From contig JALERL010000002.1 of NCBI GenBank assembly GCA_022764465.1, positions 1 through 63,229 on the forward strand: a stretch of 63,229 bases of DNA. The letters are read 5' to 3'. The notes under the pieces are model-generated. The model was not told the DNA's origin, ran no database searches, and saw nothing but the letters and a program-made list of their open reading frames with translations. The stretch's first letter is position 1; every line of letters begins with the position of its first letter. Positions 53,858 to 63,229 of this stretch are shown piece by piece. The DNA comes from Lachnospiraceae bacterium. Lineage in GTDB: Bacteria; Bacillota; Clostridia; Lachnospirales; Lachnospiraceae. A program made the translations under genes and the position numbers.

Positions 53858-55285
53858 ATGAAAAGAAAGTTAGTTTCACTGATGTTAGTTTTATCCATGA
53901 CAGCAGCTATGGTTGCAGGATGTGGAAGCAACAACAGCGGCAGCAAAAACGACAACGCATCAAAATCTGATGCAGCAGATGCTTCTAAGACAGATACAGA
54001 GGCACCGGCAGCTGATGCAGAAGCAACAGGTGACGGAACTGTTTACTACCTGAACTTCAAACCGGAACAGGATGAGCAGTGGCAGCAGCTTGCAACAAAG
54101 TATACCGATGAGACTGGGGTTCCTGTAACAGTAGTTACAGCTGCATCGAATACTTATGAGCAGACATTAAAGTCTGAGATGGCAAAATCTGATGCACCTA
54201 CCTTATTCCAGGTAAACGGACCGGTTGGTCTTGCTACATGGAAAGATTACTGCTTAGATCTGAAAGATACAGATTTATATTCACATGTTAAGAGTGATGA
54301 CTTCGTATTAAAAGATGGCGACGCAGTAGATGGTATTGCATACGTTATCGAGACTTACGGTCTGATCTACAACAAGACAGTATTAAACGCATATTGCAAA
54401 ATGGATGGAGCAAAGGTTTCTTCTATCGACGAGATCAACAGCTTTGACAAGTTAAAAGAAGTTGCTGATGATATCCAGTCAAGACTGGCTGAGGTAAGCG
54501 AAGCAGCAGGTCCTGATTATGACCTTCAGGGAGCATTTACTTCCGCAGGTATGGATTCTTCTTCTGACTGGAGATTCAAGACTCACTTAGCAAACCTTCC
54601 AATCTACTATGAATACAAAGATAAGGGCATCACATCTACAGATGCAATCGAAGGTACATACCTTGACAACTACAAGAACATCTGGGATTTATATACCACA
54701 GATTCAACCTGTGAGCCTTCTATGATCGCTACGAAGACAGGTGATGATGCAACAGCTGAGTTCTCCTTAGGAAATGCAGTATTCTATCAGAATGGTACAT
54801 GGGCATATGGTGATATCATCAATGGTGGCTTATTAACAGATGATGACCTTGGTATGATGCCAATCTACATCGGAGCTAAGGGAGAAGAAAACCAGGGACT
54901 TTGTACAGGATCTGAGAACTACTGGTGTATCAACAAGAACGCTTCTGAGGAAGACATTAAGGCAACAGAAGACTTCTTAAACTGGGTAATCACAAGCGAC
55001 GCAGGTCGTGACTGTGTAGCAAACGAGATGGGATTTGTAACTCCATTCGATACATTCGATGATGGATATACAGCAAGCAACCCATTCGTAGAGCAGGCGA
55101 ACCAGTACATCGCTGATGGCAAGACAGCAGTATCATGGAACTTCTCCACAATTCCTTCCGAAGAGTGGAAGAACAACTTAGGTTCTGCATTAACCGCTTA
55201 CGCATCAGGAACAGGTACATGGGATGATGTTAAGACAGCATTCGTTGATGGATGGGCTAGCGAGTACGCAGCAGCAAACGAATAA
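53858..55285 (+). CDS. sugar-binding lipoprotein of maltodextrin-type ABC transporter
   Basis: This 475-aa extracellular solute-binding lipoprotein starts with a signal peptide and lipobox V-A-G-C22, followed by a Ser/Asn/Asp/Ala-rich linker to about residue 55. The mature domain is of the family 1 (MalE-like) type, with TVYYLNFKPEQDEQWQQLA, a VNGPVGLATWKDY segment and DFLNWVITSDAGRDCVANE. Codons are strongly biased (AAC, TTC, GGT), as in ribosomal genes, which suggests high expression. The neighbouring permeases, LacI regulator and MalQ point to maltose or maltodextrin. TAGGAGG precedes the ATG. Confidence 0.9.
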   Translation: MKRKLVSLMLVLSMTAAMVAGCGSNNSGSKNDNASKSDAADASKTDTEAPAADAEATGDGTVYYLNFKPEQDEQWQQLATKYTDETGVPVTVVTAASNTYEQTLKSEMAKSDAPTLFQVNGPVGLATWKDYCLDLKDTDLYSHVKSDDFVLKDGDAVDGIAYVIETYGLIYNKTVLNAYCKMDGAKVSSIDEINSFDKLKEVADDIQSRLAEVSEAAGPDYDLQGAFTSAGMDSSSDWRFKTHLANLPIYYEYKDKGITSTDAIEGTYLDNYKNIWDLYTTDSTCEPSMIATKTGDDATAEFSLGNAVFYQNGTWAYGDIINGGLLTDDDLGMMPIYIGAKGEENQGLCTGSENYWCINKNASEEDIKATEDFLNWVITSDAGRDCVANEMGFVTPFDTFDDGYTASNPFVEQANQYIADGKTAVSWNFSTIPSEEWKNNLGSALTAYASGTGTWDDVKTAFVDGWASEYAAANE

Positions 55286-55308
55286 GATTCAGTTGTAGAA
55301 TGATTTAC

Positions 55309-55338
55309 AAAGGGGCGGGCGTTTTCGCCTGTCCCTTT
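55309..55338 (+). terminator. attenuating hairpin after the binding-protein gene
   Basis: AAAGGGGCGGGCG (55309-55321) pairs over 13 bp (two G-U) with CGCCTGTCCCTTT (55326-55338). Such hairpins commonly lower permease expression relative to the binding protein. Confidence 0.7.
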
Positions 55339-55361
55339 TCTAAAAAGAAAGGAAAATTATT

Positions 55362-56204
55362 ATGGAAAAATCTATTAAAAAATATTTTCCCCTTTTTGCA
55401 CTTCCAACACTTGTTGCATTTACAATTGGCTTTATAATTCCTTTTATTATGGGTATCTATTTATCTTTTTGTAAATTTACAACTGTTACGGATGCAAAAT
55501 TTACAGGTTTCTCTAATTATCTGAAGGTATTCAGCGATGCAACATTCGTTCATTCACTCTGGTATACCGCACTGTTTACAATCGTATCAGTAATTGCGAT
55601 TAACTTTTTTGCATTTGTAATTGCGATGCTTTTAACAAAGGGAATTAGAGGTACGAATATCTTTCGTACAGTATTCTTTATGCCGAACCTGATCGGTGGA
55701 ATCGTTTTAGGATATATCTGGCAGCTTATTTTAAACGGCATTCTTGCTCACTTTAACCGTACACTGGTTTACAGCTCTGCATATGGCTTCTGGGGATTGG
55801 TCATCTTAATGTGCTGGCAGCAGGTAGGTTACATGATGATCATCTATATCGCAGGAATCCAGAACATTCCGGGTGAACTGATCGAAGCAGCCAAGATCGA
55901 CGGCGCTTCAAACTGGCAGGTATTAAAGAGTGTTACCTTACCAATGGTAATGCCATCTATCACAATTTGTACATTCTTAACACTGACAAACGGATTTAAG
56001 TTATTTGATCAGAACCTTGCATTAACAGCCGGTGAACCAATGAAGATGTCACAGATGCTTGCGTTAAATATCTACGATACCTTCTATGCAAGAAATGGCT
56101 GGGAAGGTGTAGGTCAGGCAAAAGCCGTTATATTCTTTATCCTGGTTGCAATTATTGCAGTTGTCCAGAATAAGATCACCAGAAGCAAGGAGGTGCAGCA
56201 GTAA
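55362..56204 (+). CDS. ABC sugar permease (MalF-like)
   Basis: The 280-aa permease has six predicted helices and the EAA coupling motif in GELIEAAKIDGASNWQVLKS (about residue 175). The N-terminal helix is followed by FCKFTTVTDAKFTGFSNYLK, typical of MalF-type carbohydrate permeases, but the large periplasmic P2 loop of enteric MalF is absent, as in most Firmicute versions. GAAAGGA precedes the ATG. The last base of its stop codon is the first base of the next gene's start. Confidence 0.92.
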   Translation: MEKSIKKYFPLFALPTLVAFTIGFIIPFIMGIYLSFCKFTTVTDAKFTGFSNYLKVFSDATFVHSLWYTALFTIVSVIAINFFAFVIAMLLTKGIRGTNIFRTVFFMPNLIGGIVLGYIWQLILNGILAHFNRTLVYSSAYGFWGLVILMCWQQVGYMMIIYIAGIQNIPGELIEAAKIDGASNWQVLKSVTLPMVMPSITICTFLTLTNGFKLFDQNLALTAGEPMKMSQMLALNIYDTFYARNGWEGVGQAKAVIFFILVAIIAVVQNKITRSKEVQQ

Positions 56205-57085
56205 TGAGCGTAAGAAAAGCAAAACATGGCTGGATACTTACTTTAATCTTTACGATATTAAGTGTCATTTATGTATTACCGATCCTGATCGTAATTATGA
56301 ACTCCTTTAAGCTGAAGGCGTATATCAACCGGTATCCGTTCCAGCTTGGCGCAAACCCGATTTCCCAGGGATGGGATCGATTTGTAGCCGGTTTACAGAG
56401 ATCCTTCGTAGGACTTGATAACTACGTAGAAGGTATTAAGAAGATTGACTTTTTCCGTGCATTCGGATATTCTTTATTTATTACAATCTGTTCGGTTGCA
56501 GTGATCATTCTTTGTACATCGATGTGTGCATGGTACATTACACGTGTAAACAGCAAGTTTACAAAAGGACTTTACTTATTATGTCTGTTTTCCATGATCG
56601 TACCATTCCAGATGGTTATGTTTACCTTGTCGAAGCTGGCAAATATGCTTCATCTTGGTAACCCGGTTGGTATTATCCTTGTTTATCTTGGATTTGGTGC
56701 AGGGCTTGCGGTGTTTATGTTCTGCGGATTTGTGCGAAGCATTCCGATCGAGATCGAAGAGGCTGCCATGATCGATGGCTGTAATCCGCTTCAGACATTT
56801 TTCCAGGTTGTATTACCAATCTTAAAACCGACTGCAATTACGGTAGCAATCTTACAGGCTATGTGGATCTGGAACGATTACCTTTTACCGTATCTGGTAC
56901 TTGATATTAAAAAGTACAAGACCATTCCGATTGCAATCCAGTACTTAAAGGGTGGATATGGTTCCATTGACTGGGGTGCAATGATGGCTATGTTAGTACT
57001 GGCGATCATTCCGATCATTATCTTCTACAGTGCCTGCCAGAAATATATTATCGAAGGTGTTGTTGCCGGTGCAGTCAAAGGCTAA
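56204..57085 (+). CDS. ABC sugar permease (MalG-like)
   Basis: The 293-aa permease has six helices with the EAA motif in IEIEEAAMIDGCNPLQTFFQ and a C-terminal IEGVVAGAVKG, the classic MalG-type end. A stretch of about 50 residues between helices 1 and 2 (YPFQLGANPISQGWDRFVAG) is a little longer than in common relatives. No ATPase gene is present, so a shared MsmK-type ATPase encoded elsewhere probably drives the transporter. The GTG-started LacI gene follows after 19 nt. Confidence 0.92.
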   Translation: MSVRKAKHGWILTLIFTILSVIYVLPILIVIMNSFKLKAYINRYPFQLGANPISQGWDRFVAGLQRSFVGLDNYVEGIKKIDFFRAFGYSLFITICSVAVIILCTSMCAWYITRVNSKFTKGLYLLCLFSMIVPFQMVMFTLSKLANMLHLGNPVGIILVYLGFGAGLAVFMFCGFVRSIPIEIEEAAMIDGCNPLQTFFQVVLPILKPTAITVAILQAMWIWNDYLLPYLVLDIKKYKTIPIAIQYLKGGYGSIDWGAMMAMLVLAIIPIIIFYSACQKYIIEGVVAGAVKG

Positions 57086-57104
57086 CACCAAAAGAGGAAT
57101 AACT

Positions 57105-58109
57105 GTGACAATAAAAGACATTGCAAAGGAATCCGGTTATTCGGTCAGCACGGTATCACGTGTGCTGAATAACCGGCGGGATGTAAGCCCGGAAGCTAAG
57201 AAAAAAATTGATGAGATTGTTGCGGCACATAATTTTGTGCCGAATAACAATGCAAAACAACTGAAGCAGATTACCTCAAAGACCATTATTGCATTGGTCA
57301 AGGGACATTCGAATATGTTGTTTTTCAATATCGTAGAAGAGATTCAAAAAACAATCGAAAAATCGAGATATTCCTTAGAGGTATCCTATATTGATGAGGA
57401 CGATGATGAGGTGGAGCAGGCATCGATCTTATGCAGGGAGAGAAAGCCTCTTGGCATCCTCTTTTTGGGTGGAAATCCGCAGATGTTTGAGCGGGGATTT
57501 GAAGAGATCCAGGTTCCGAGTGTGATCGTAACGACGGACAGTTCTTTATTAAAGTTCAACAATCTCTCGAGTGTATCAACGGATGATACACTTGGTGCAG
57601 AATGTGCAATTGATTATCTGATCGAGAATGGACATAGGAATATAGGTATTATCGGCGGCGACAAGACGGATTTCAATACGAGTAGTCAACGCTATAAGGG
57701 GTGTATGAACAGTTTTCATAAAAATAACATTCCGTTTTCAGATAAGACGAATTTTATGCGTGCGAGATTTGCGTATGACAGCGCATATCGTGCCATGAAG
57801 CATCTGTTGGAGAAGGCAGATGGACTGACGGCAGTATTTGCAATGAGTGATGTGATGGCGATTGGGGCAATGCGTGCGATCATGGATTCCGGTATGAGGG
57901 TGCCGGAGGACATATCGGTCATTGGGTTCGATGGTATTGATATGGCGGATTACTATAATCCGAAGCTGACAACGATCCGTCAGCAGTATAAGACAATTGC
58001 ACAGCGCAGTGTGGAGATATTGTTTAACATGATAGACTTGAAATCTTCGTCTGTACATGAGATAATACCGTTTGAATTGGCATGCGGAGAGAGTGTAAGA
58101 AAAATTTAG
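57105..58109 (+). CDS. LacI-family transcriptional regulator
   Basis: The 334-aa regulator has an N-terminal helix-turn-helix (TIKDIAKESGYSVSTVSRVL) with the hinge (NNNAKQLKQI) and a periplasmic-binding-protein-like effector domain (about residues 60-334). The hinge lacks the usual LARSL wording. The start is GTG 57105, preceded by AAAAGAGGA; the frame is open back into the permease gene. It probably binds the operator at 53786-53823 and is relieved by maltose or a related sugar; that target is inferred from the gene neighbourhood. Confidence 0.9.
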   Translation: MTIKDIAKESGYSVSTVSRVLNNRRDVSPEAKKKIDEIVAAHNFVPNNNAKQLKQITSKTIIALVKGHSNMLFFNIVEEIQKTIEKSRYSLEVSYIDEDDDEVEQASILCRERKPLGILFLGGNPQMFERGFEEIQVPSVIVTTDSSLLKFNNLSSVSTDDTLGAECAIDYLIENGHRNIGIIGGDKTDFNTSSQRYKGCMNSFHKNNIPFSDKTNFMRARFAYDSAYRAMKHLLEKADGLTAVFAMSDVMAIGAMRAIMDSGMRVPEDISVIGFDGIDMADYYNPKLTTIRQQYKTIAQRSVEILFNMIDLKSSSVHEIIPFELACGESVRKI

Positions 58110-58161
58110 CATATTATATGGACAAAAGAGGATAAACGAATTTGCAGGAGGAAATTTAGTT

Positions 58162-59682
58162 ATGAGAACAAGCGGTATTTTAATGCATATCTCATCACTT
58201 CCGTCACCATACGGAATTGGAACAATGGGAAAAGAGGCAAGAAAGTTTGTCGACTTTTTAGAGAAGGCTTCACAGACTTACTGGCAGATTTTGCCGGTCA
58301 ATCCGACAAGCTATGGAGATTCTCCATATCAGTCATTTTCAAGCTTTGCCGGCAACCCATATTTTATTGATTTAGATTACTTATGTAAGGATAAGCTTTT
58401 AACCAAAAAGGAATGTGAGTCCTTTTTCTGGGGAAAGAATCCGAAGTATGTAGATTATGGTACATTATATGAGAACCGTTTCACACTTCTGAAAAAAGCG
58501 TATGCAAGATTTGAGAAGAAAGTACCGGAAGATTTTGCTGATTTCTGTAAGAAGCAGGCAGACTGGCTCGATGACTTTGCATTGTTTATGGCGTTAAAGG
58601 ATGCAAACGGTGGTGTTGCATGGTTAGAGTGGGACGAAGATCTGAAGTTCCGTAAGCCGGATGCAATCGCAAAGGCAAGAGAAGAATATGCAGATGACAT
58701 TGAATTCTGGAAAATGTTACAGTATCTTTTCTTCAAACAGTGGAGAGATTTAAAGGCATATGCAAACGGAAAGGGTATCGAGATCATCGGAGATGTACCT
58801 ATTTACGTAGCACTTGACAGTGCAGATGTATGGGCAAATCCGACACAGTTCTATCTGGATAAGAACTTAGACCCGATCGATGTTTCCGGATGTCCGCCAG
58901 ATGCATTCTCTGAGGATGGACAGCTCTGGGGCAATCCGCTGTTCCGTTGGGATGAGATGAAAAAAGACGGATATACCTGGTGGACAAAGCGTGTGAAGTT
59001 CATGTCTGAACTTTATAATGTAGTACGTATCGATCATTTCCGTGGATTTGATTCCTATTATGCAATCCCTGCAAAGGATAAGACAGCGAAAAACGGTGAG
59101 TGGCGTAAAGGACCTGGCATGGATCTGTTCCGTGTACTCGAGAAGAAGTTAGGCAAGTTAAATATCATCGTAGAGGATCTTGGCTATCTGACACCATCAG
59201 TTATCCAGCTTGTAAAAGACTGTGGATTCCCTGGAATGAAGGTATTACAGTTCGCATTTGATACGAGAGAGGATGGCGATTACCTGCCACACAATTACGA
59301 GAAGCATTGTGTTGTATATACAGGTACACATGACAATGATACGATCCTTGGCTGGTTTAAGACAGCTCCGAAGGAAAGCATCAAATACGCAAAAGAATAT
59401 CTGCGGTTAAGCAAGGAAGAAGGCTATAACTGGGGTATGATGCGTGGTGCATGGGGCAGCGTTGGTGATATGGCGATTGTTCCAATGCAGGATCTTTTAG
59501 ATGTTGGAAGTGAAGGACGTATGAACACACCATCTACCTTAGGCATGAACTGGCAGTGGAGAGCCGTGGACGGACAGATCACAACCAAGCTTGCTAAGAA
59601 GATCTATCATTATATGGAAGCATACGGACGTAAGAGAAAAGAAGCAGAAGAGGAAGAAACAACAACTAAGGCTGCAGAATAA
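58162..59682 (+). CDS. malQ: 4-alpha-glucanotransferase
   Basis: MalQ transfers alpha-1,4-glucan segments and releases glucose from imported maltodextrins. The 506-aa GH77 protein has SPYGIGTMG, LPVNPTSYGDSPYQSFSSFA, GDVPIYVALDSADVWANP, the catalytic-region VVRIDHFRGFDSYYAIPA, EDLGYLTPSV and VYTGTHDNDTILGW. Length is standard for the short bacterial form. A Glu/Lys/Thr-rich C-terminal tail is extra. GCAGGAGGAAAT precedes the ATG. It is cotranscribed with the transporter or read from the gap after the regulator. Confidence 0.97.
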   Translation: MRTSGILMHISSLPSPYGIGTMGKEARKFVDFLEKASQTYWQILPVNPTSYGDSPYQSFSSFAGNPYFIDLDYLCKDKLLTKKECESFFWGKNPKYVDYGTLYENRFTLLKKAYARFEKKVPEDFADFCKKQADWLDDFALFMALKDANGGVAWLEWDEDLKFRKPDAIAKAREEYADDIEFWKMLQYLFFKQWRDLKAYANGKGIEIIGDVPIYVALDSADVWANPTQFYLDKNLDPIDVSGCPPDAFSEDGQLWGNPLFRWDEMKKDGYTWWTKRVKFMSELYNVVRIDHFRGFDSYYAIPAKDKTAKNGEWRKGPGMDLFRVLEKKLGKLNIIVEDLGYLTPSVIQLVKDCGFPGMKVLQFAFDTREDGDYLPHNYEKHCVVYTGTHDNDTILGWFKTAPKESIKYAKEYLRLSKEEGYNWGMMRGAWGSVGDMAIVPMQDLLDVGSEGRMNTPSTLGMNWQWRAVDGQITTKLAKKIYHYMEAYGRKRKEAEEEETTTKAAE

Positions 59683-59700
59683 TACATAATAGGTAGAAAG

Positions 59701-59730
59701 GCAGAAGAGGCGATGCTCTTCTGCTTTTTT
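59701..59730 (+). terminator. rho-independent terminator after malQ
   Basis: GCAGAAGAG (59701-59709) and CTCTTCTGC (59716-59724) form a perfect 9-bp stem with a six-base loop, followed by six Ts. Confidence 0.92.
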
Positions 59731-59782
59731 GCGCTTTTCGCGTGAATGAAAAATAAATAAATTATAAACTTTAAAAATTATA

Positions 59783-59811
59783 TTGACAAAAAAAAACGAT
59801 GGTGCTATCTT
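59783..59811 (+). promoter_or_regulatory. hrcA-grpE-dnaK promoter
   Basis: TTGACA (59783-59788) and TATCTT (59806-59811) with 17-nt spacing, 13 nt upstream of the CIRCE element. Confidence 0.8.
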
Positions 59812-59824
59812 AAGTACATAGTAA

Positions 59825-59851
59825 TTAGCACTCCAAAAGATCGAGTGCTAA
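59825..59851 (+). promoter_or_regulatory. CIRCE operator (HrcA binding site)
   Basis: TTAGCACTC-N9-GAGTGCTAA is a perfect CIRCE inverted repeat at the start of the hrcA operon. It shows HrcA autoregulation of heat-shock genes, helped by GroE. Confidence 0.98.
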
Positions 59852-59889
59852 CAACAAAAGCAGATACTTCAATTTTTGGGAGTGACAAG

Positions 59890-60942
59890 ATGAGCGGAAG
59901 CGAAGAATTAGACGAAAGAAAAACCGTTATATTAAAAGCAATCATCCAGAATTACTTAGAGACCGGAGAACCGGTCGGATCGCGGACGATTTCGAAATAC
60001 ACCGATCTGAACTTAAGCTCGGCAACGATCCGTAATGAGATGGCTGATCTCGAGGAATTAGGTTATATTTTACAGCCACATACTTCCGCAGGCAGAATTC
60101 CATCGGATAAGGGATACCGCTTCTATGTCGATCACCTGATCGAAGAGAAGAATCAGGAAGTGTCCGAGATGAAGGAATTTGTGATTGAACATACGGAGAA
60201 GATGGAGCAGGTGTTACAGCAGGTGGCGAAGTTACTTGCGACGAACACGAATTATGCGACAATGATCACATCCCCGCAGTGTCATCATAATAAGGTAAAG
60301 TTCATCCAGCTTTCCCATGTGGATGAGAATCATATCCTGACTGTCATTGTCCTAGAAGGCAATCTTGTAAAAAACAAGATGATCGAAATTGATGAGCCGG
60401 TGGACAATGAACAGATGCTGAAACTGAATATGCTGCTGAATACGAATCTTACCGGATTATCGATCGATCAGATCAATCTTGGAACGATCGCAGCATTGAA
60501 GGAAAAGGCAGGCATTCACAGTAAGATCATTGGTGATGTGTTAGACGCAGTTGCAGAAGCGATCAGCGAAGACGAAGATCTTGAGATCTACACCAGTGGA
60601 GCAACGAATATACTGAAGTATCCGGAGCTGTCCGATTCACAGAAAGCGAGCGAACTTCTGACAGCGTTTGAAGAAAAGAATCAGTTAGTAAGTCTGGTGA
60701 CCGGCAATCTGGAAGACGGAGACGATTCCAATACCGGCATTCAGGTTTATATAGGTAATGAAACTCCGATTCAGACGATGAAGGATTGCAGCGTAGTAAC
60801 CGCAACCTATGAATTGGGAGAAGGCGTAAAAGGAACCATTGGTATTATAGGACCAAAGCGAATGGATTACGAAAACGTCATGGACAATTTGAAAAATCTC
60901 AAGGCACAGTTAGATGGAATACTCAACCGGCCGAAACAATAG
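59890..60942 (+). CDS. hrcA: HrcA, heat-inducible transcription repressor
   Basis: HrcA represses class I heat-shock genes through CIRCE. The 350-aa protein has the N-terminal winged helix (ERKTVILKAIIQNYLETGEP, then SRTISKYTDLNLSSATIRNE, MADLEELGYILQPHTSAGRI, SDKGYRFYVDHL), a GAF-like central domain and the C-terminal GTIGIIGPKRMDYENVMDNL. ATG 59890 has GGGAG 7 nt upstream; an earlier in-frame ATG at 59845 lies inside the CIRCE repeat. Confidence 0.97.
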   Translation: MSGSEELDERKTVILKAIIQNYLETGEPVGSRTISKYTDLNLSSATIRNEMADLEELGYILQPHTSAGRIPSDKGYRFYVDHLIEEKNQEVSEMKEFVIEHTEKMEQVLQQVAKLLATNTNYATMITSPQCHHNKVKFIQLSHVDENHILTVIVLEGNLVKNKMIEIDEPVDNEQMLKLNMLLNTNLTGLSIDQINLGTIAALKEKAGIHSKIIGDVLDAVAEAISEDEDLEIYTSGATNILKYPELSDSQKASELLTAFEEKNQLVSLVTGNLEDGDDSNTGIQVYIGNETPIQTMKDCSVVTATYELGEGVKGTIGIIGPKRMDYENVMDNLKNLKAQLDGILNRPKQ

Positions 60943-60957
60943 AAAGGTGGTAATAAG

Positions 60958-61599
60958 GTGGCAGAAAAGGAAAAAGAAGAAGTTTTAGAAGAAGTATTAG
61001 AGGAATTAGAAGAAGCAGATAAAGAAAAGACCGAAGCGGAAGAAGGCGCAGAGGAGAAAGATACCGGATCATCCGAGGAAGCAAAGACAGAAGAAGATCA
61101 GGATTCCAAAAAGGAAGAAAAGGAAGAAAAGGAAAAAAAAGGTATCTTTAATAAGAAAAAAGACAAAAAGGACGAACAGATCGAGGAGTTAAATGACCGG
61201 TTAAGACGTCAGATGGCGGAATTTGATAACTTTCGGAAGCGTTCCGAAAAAGAAAAGTCCCAGATGTTTGATATGGGAGCAAAAAGCATTGTAGAAAAGG
61301 TTTTACCGGTTATCGATAACTTCGAAAGAGGACTCTTAGCAGTTCCGGAAGAAGACAAAGACAATGCATTCGTAGATGGAATGGATAAGGTCTATAAGCA
61401 GATGTTAACCATGTTAGCGGAAGCAGGAGTAGAACCGATCGAAGCAGTCGGCAAGGAATTTGATCCGAATCTTCACAATGCAGTGATGCATGTAGAAGAT
61501 GAAGAGGCCGGTGAGAATACGATCGTGGAAGAATTCCAGAAGGGCTATATGTATCGTGACAGCGTCGTAAGACACAGCATGGTAAAGGTAGCAAACTAA
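60958..61599 (+). CDS. grpE: GrpE, DnaK nucleotide exchange factor
   Basis: GrpE releases ADP from DnaK. The 213-aa protein has a very acidic and lysine-rich N-terminus (residues 1-75, almost only E, K, D, A, S), a coiled-coil with RLRRQMAEFDNFRKRSEKEK, and the beta-domain signature VEPIEAVGKEFDPNLHNAVM. It ends with a YMYRDSVVRHSMVKVA stretch. The start is GTG 60958 after AAAGGTGG. It sits between hrcA and dnaK. Confidence 0.97.
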   Translation: MAEKEKEEVLEEVLEELEEADKEKTEAEEGAEEKDTGSSEEAKTEEDQDSKKEEKEEKEKKGIFNKKKDKKDEQIEELNDRLRRQMAEFDNFRKRSEKEKSQMFDMGAKSIVEKVLPVIDNFERGLLAVPEEDKDNAFVDGMDKVYKQMLTMLAEAGVEPIEAVGKEFDPNLHNAVMHVEDEEAGENTIVEEFQKGYMYRDSVVRHSMVKVAN

Positions 61600-61672
61600 A
61601 GGCATCAGGCAGCATGATTTCATGCAGCAGCATATACATTACAACAGATAATAATATGAAATAATATGATAG

Positions 61673-63229
<1,557 letters not shown>

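Overview
The window looks like chromosome of a motile, anaerobic Firmicute of the Lachnospiraceae type (Roseburia/Agathobacter/Lachnospira-like; the genus is a guess). The grounds are the clostridial gene orders (a flagellar/chemotaxis super-operon ending next to rpsB-tsf; pyrH-frr-uppS-cdsA-dxr-rseP-ispG-polC; hrcA-grpE-dnaK), strong AGGAGG ribosome binding sites, TTGACA/TATAAT promoters, a Trp T-box leader, a CIRCE element, and a ferredoxin/[FeFe]-hydrogenase-like sensor. No rRNA, tRNA, CRISPR array, prophage or insertion sequence was seen.

Layout. (1) 1-17787: one unbroken plus-strand flagellar and chemotaxis operon. It holds the export gate (fliO partial, fliP, fliQ, fliR, flhB, flhA), the SRP-like GTPase flhF and MinD-like flhG, a PilZ c-di-GMP effector, cheB-cheA-cheW-cheC-cheD, the motility sigma factor, the DUF342 protein FapA and four poorly known proteins. 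The last of these carries only the LysM-like part of MltG. (2) 17793-19889: rpsB-tsf with its own promoter and a terminator; EF-Ts is longer than usual. (3) 20106-21118: a broken BspA-type surface protein gene. (4) 21223-33991: a cell-envelope and housekeeping run: polysaccharide deacetylase, bactofilin, pyrH, frr, uppS, cdsA, dxr, rseP, ispG, polC. (5) 33992-34354: a convergent gap with a 175-nt imperfect inverted repeat that resembles a MITE or a structured RNA. (6) 34355-37638, minus strand: a SulP transporter and an NhaC antiporter. (7) 37723-41965: GreA-like factor, a soluble hydrogenase-like/methyl-accepting sensor, a small unknown protein, a PfkB sugar kinase and acylphosphatase. (8) 41979-45756: a DUF5692-like membrane protein, then a Co/Ni ECF transporter (cbiM, cbiQ, cbiO). 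(9) 45821-50898: a tryptophan operon (trpE-G-C-F-D, no trpBA) under a T-box with a UGG specifier. (10) 50838-53599: bioY with a possible BirA site, meeting a minus-strand pair made of a ClC transporter and a possible PD-(D/E)XK nuclease-like protein. (11) 53745-59730: a maltodextrin-type ABC transporter, a LacI regulator and 4-alpha-glucanotransferase. (12) 59783-63229: hrcA-grpE-dnaK, with dnaK cut by the window end.

The genes fit an organism that swims with Firmicute-type chemotaxis (CheC/CheD), adjusts motility through c-di-GMP, senses redox or H2 with a cytoplasmic receptor, and imports starch breakdown products under LacI/catabolite-type control. The least explained items are the hydrogenase-like receptor that lacks the proton-relay cysteine, the uncharacterised tail of the flagellar operon, the large hairpin at 34066-34240, the structured leader before the DUF5692-like gene, and the nuclease-like gene paired with a ClC transporter.
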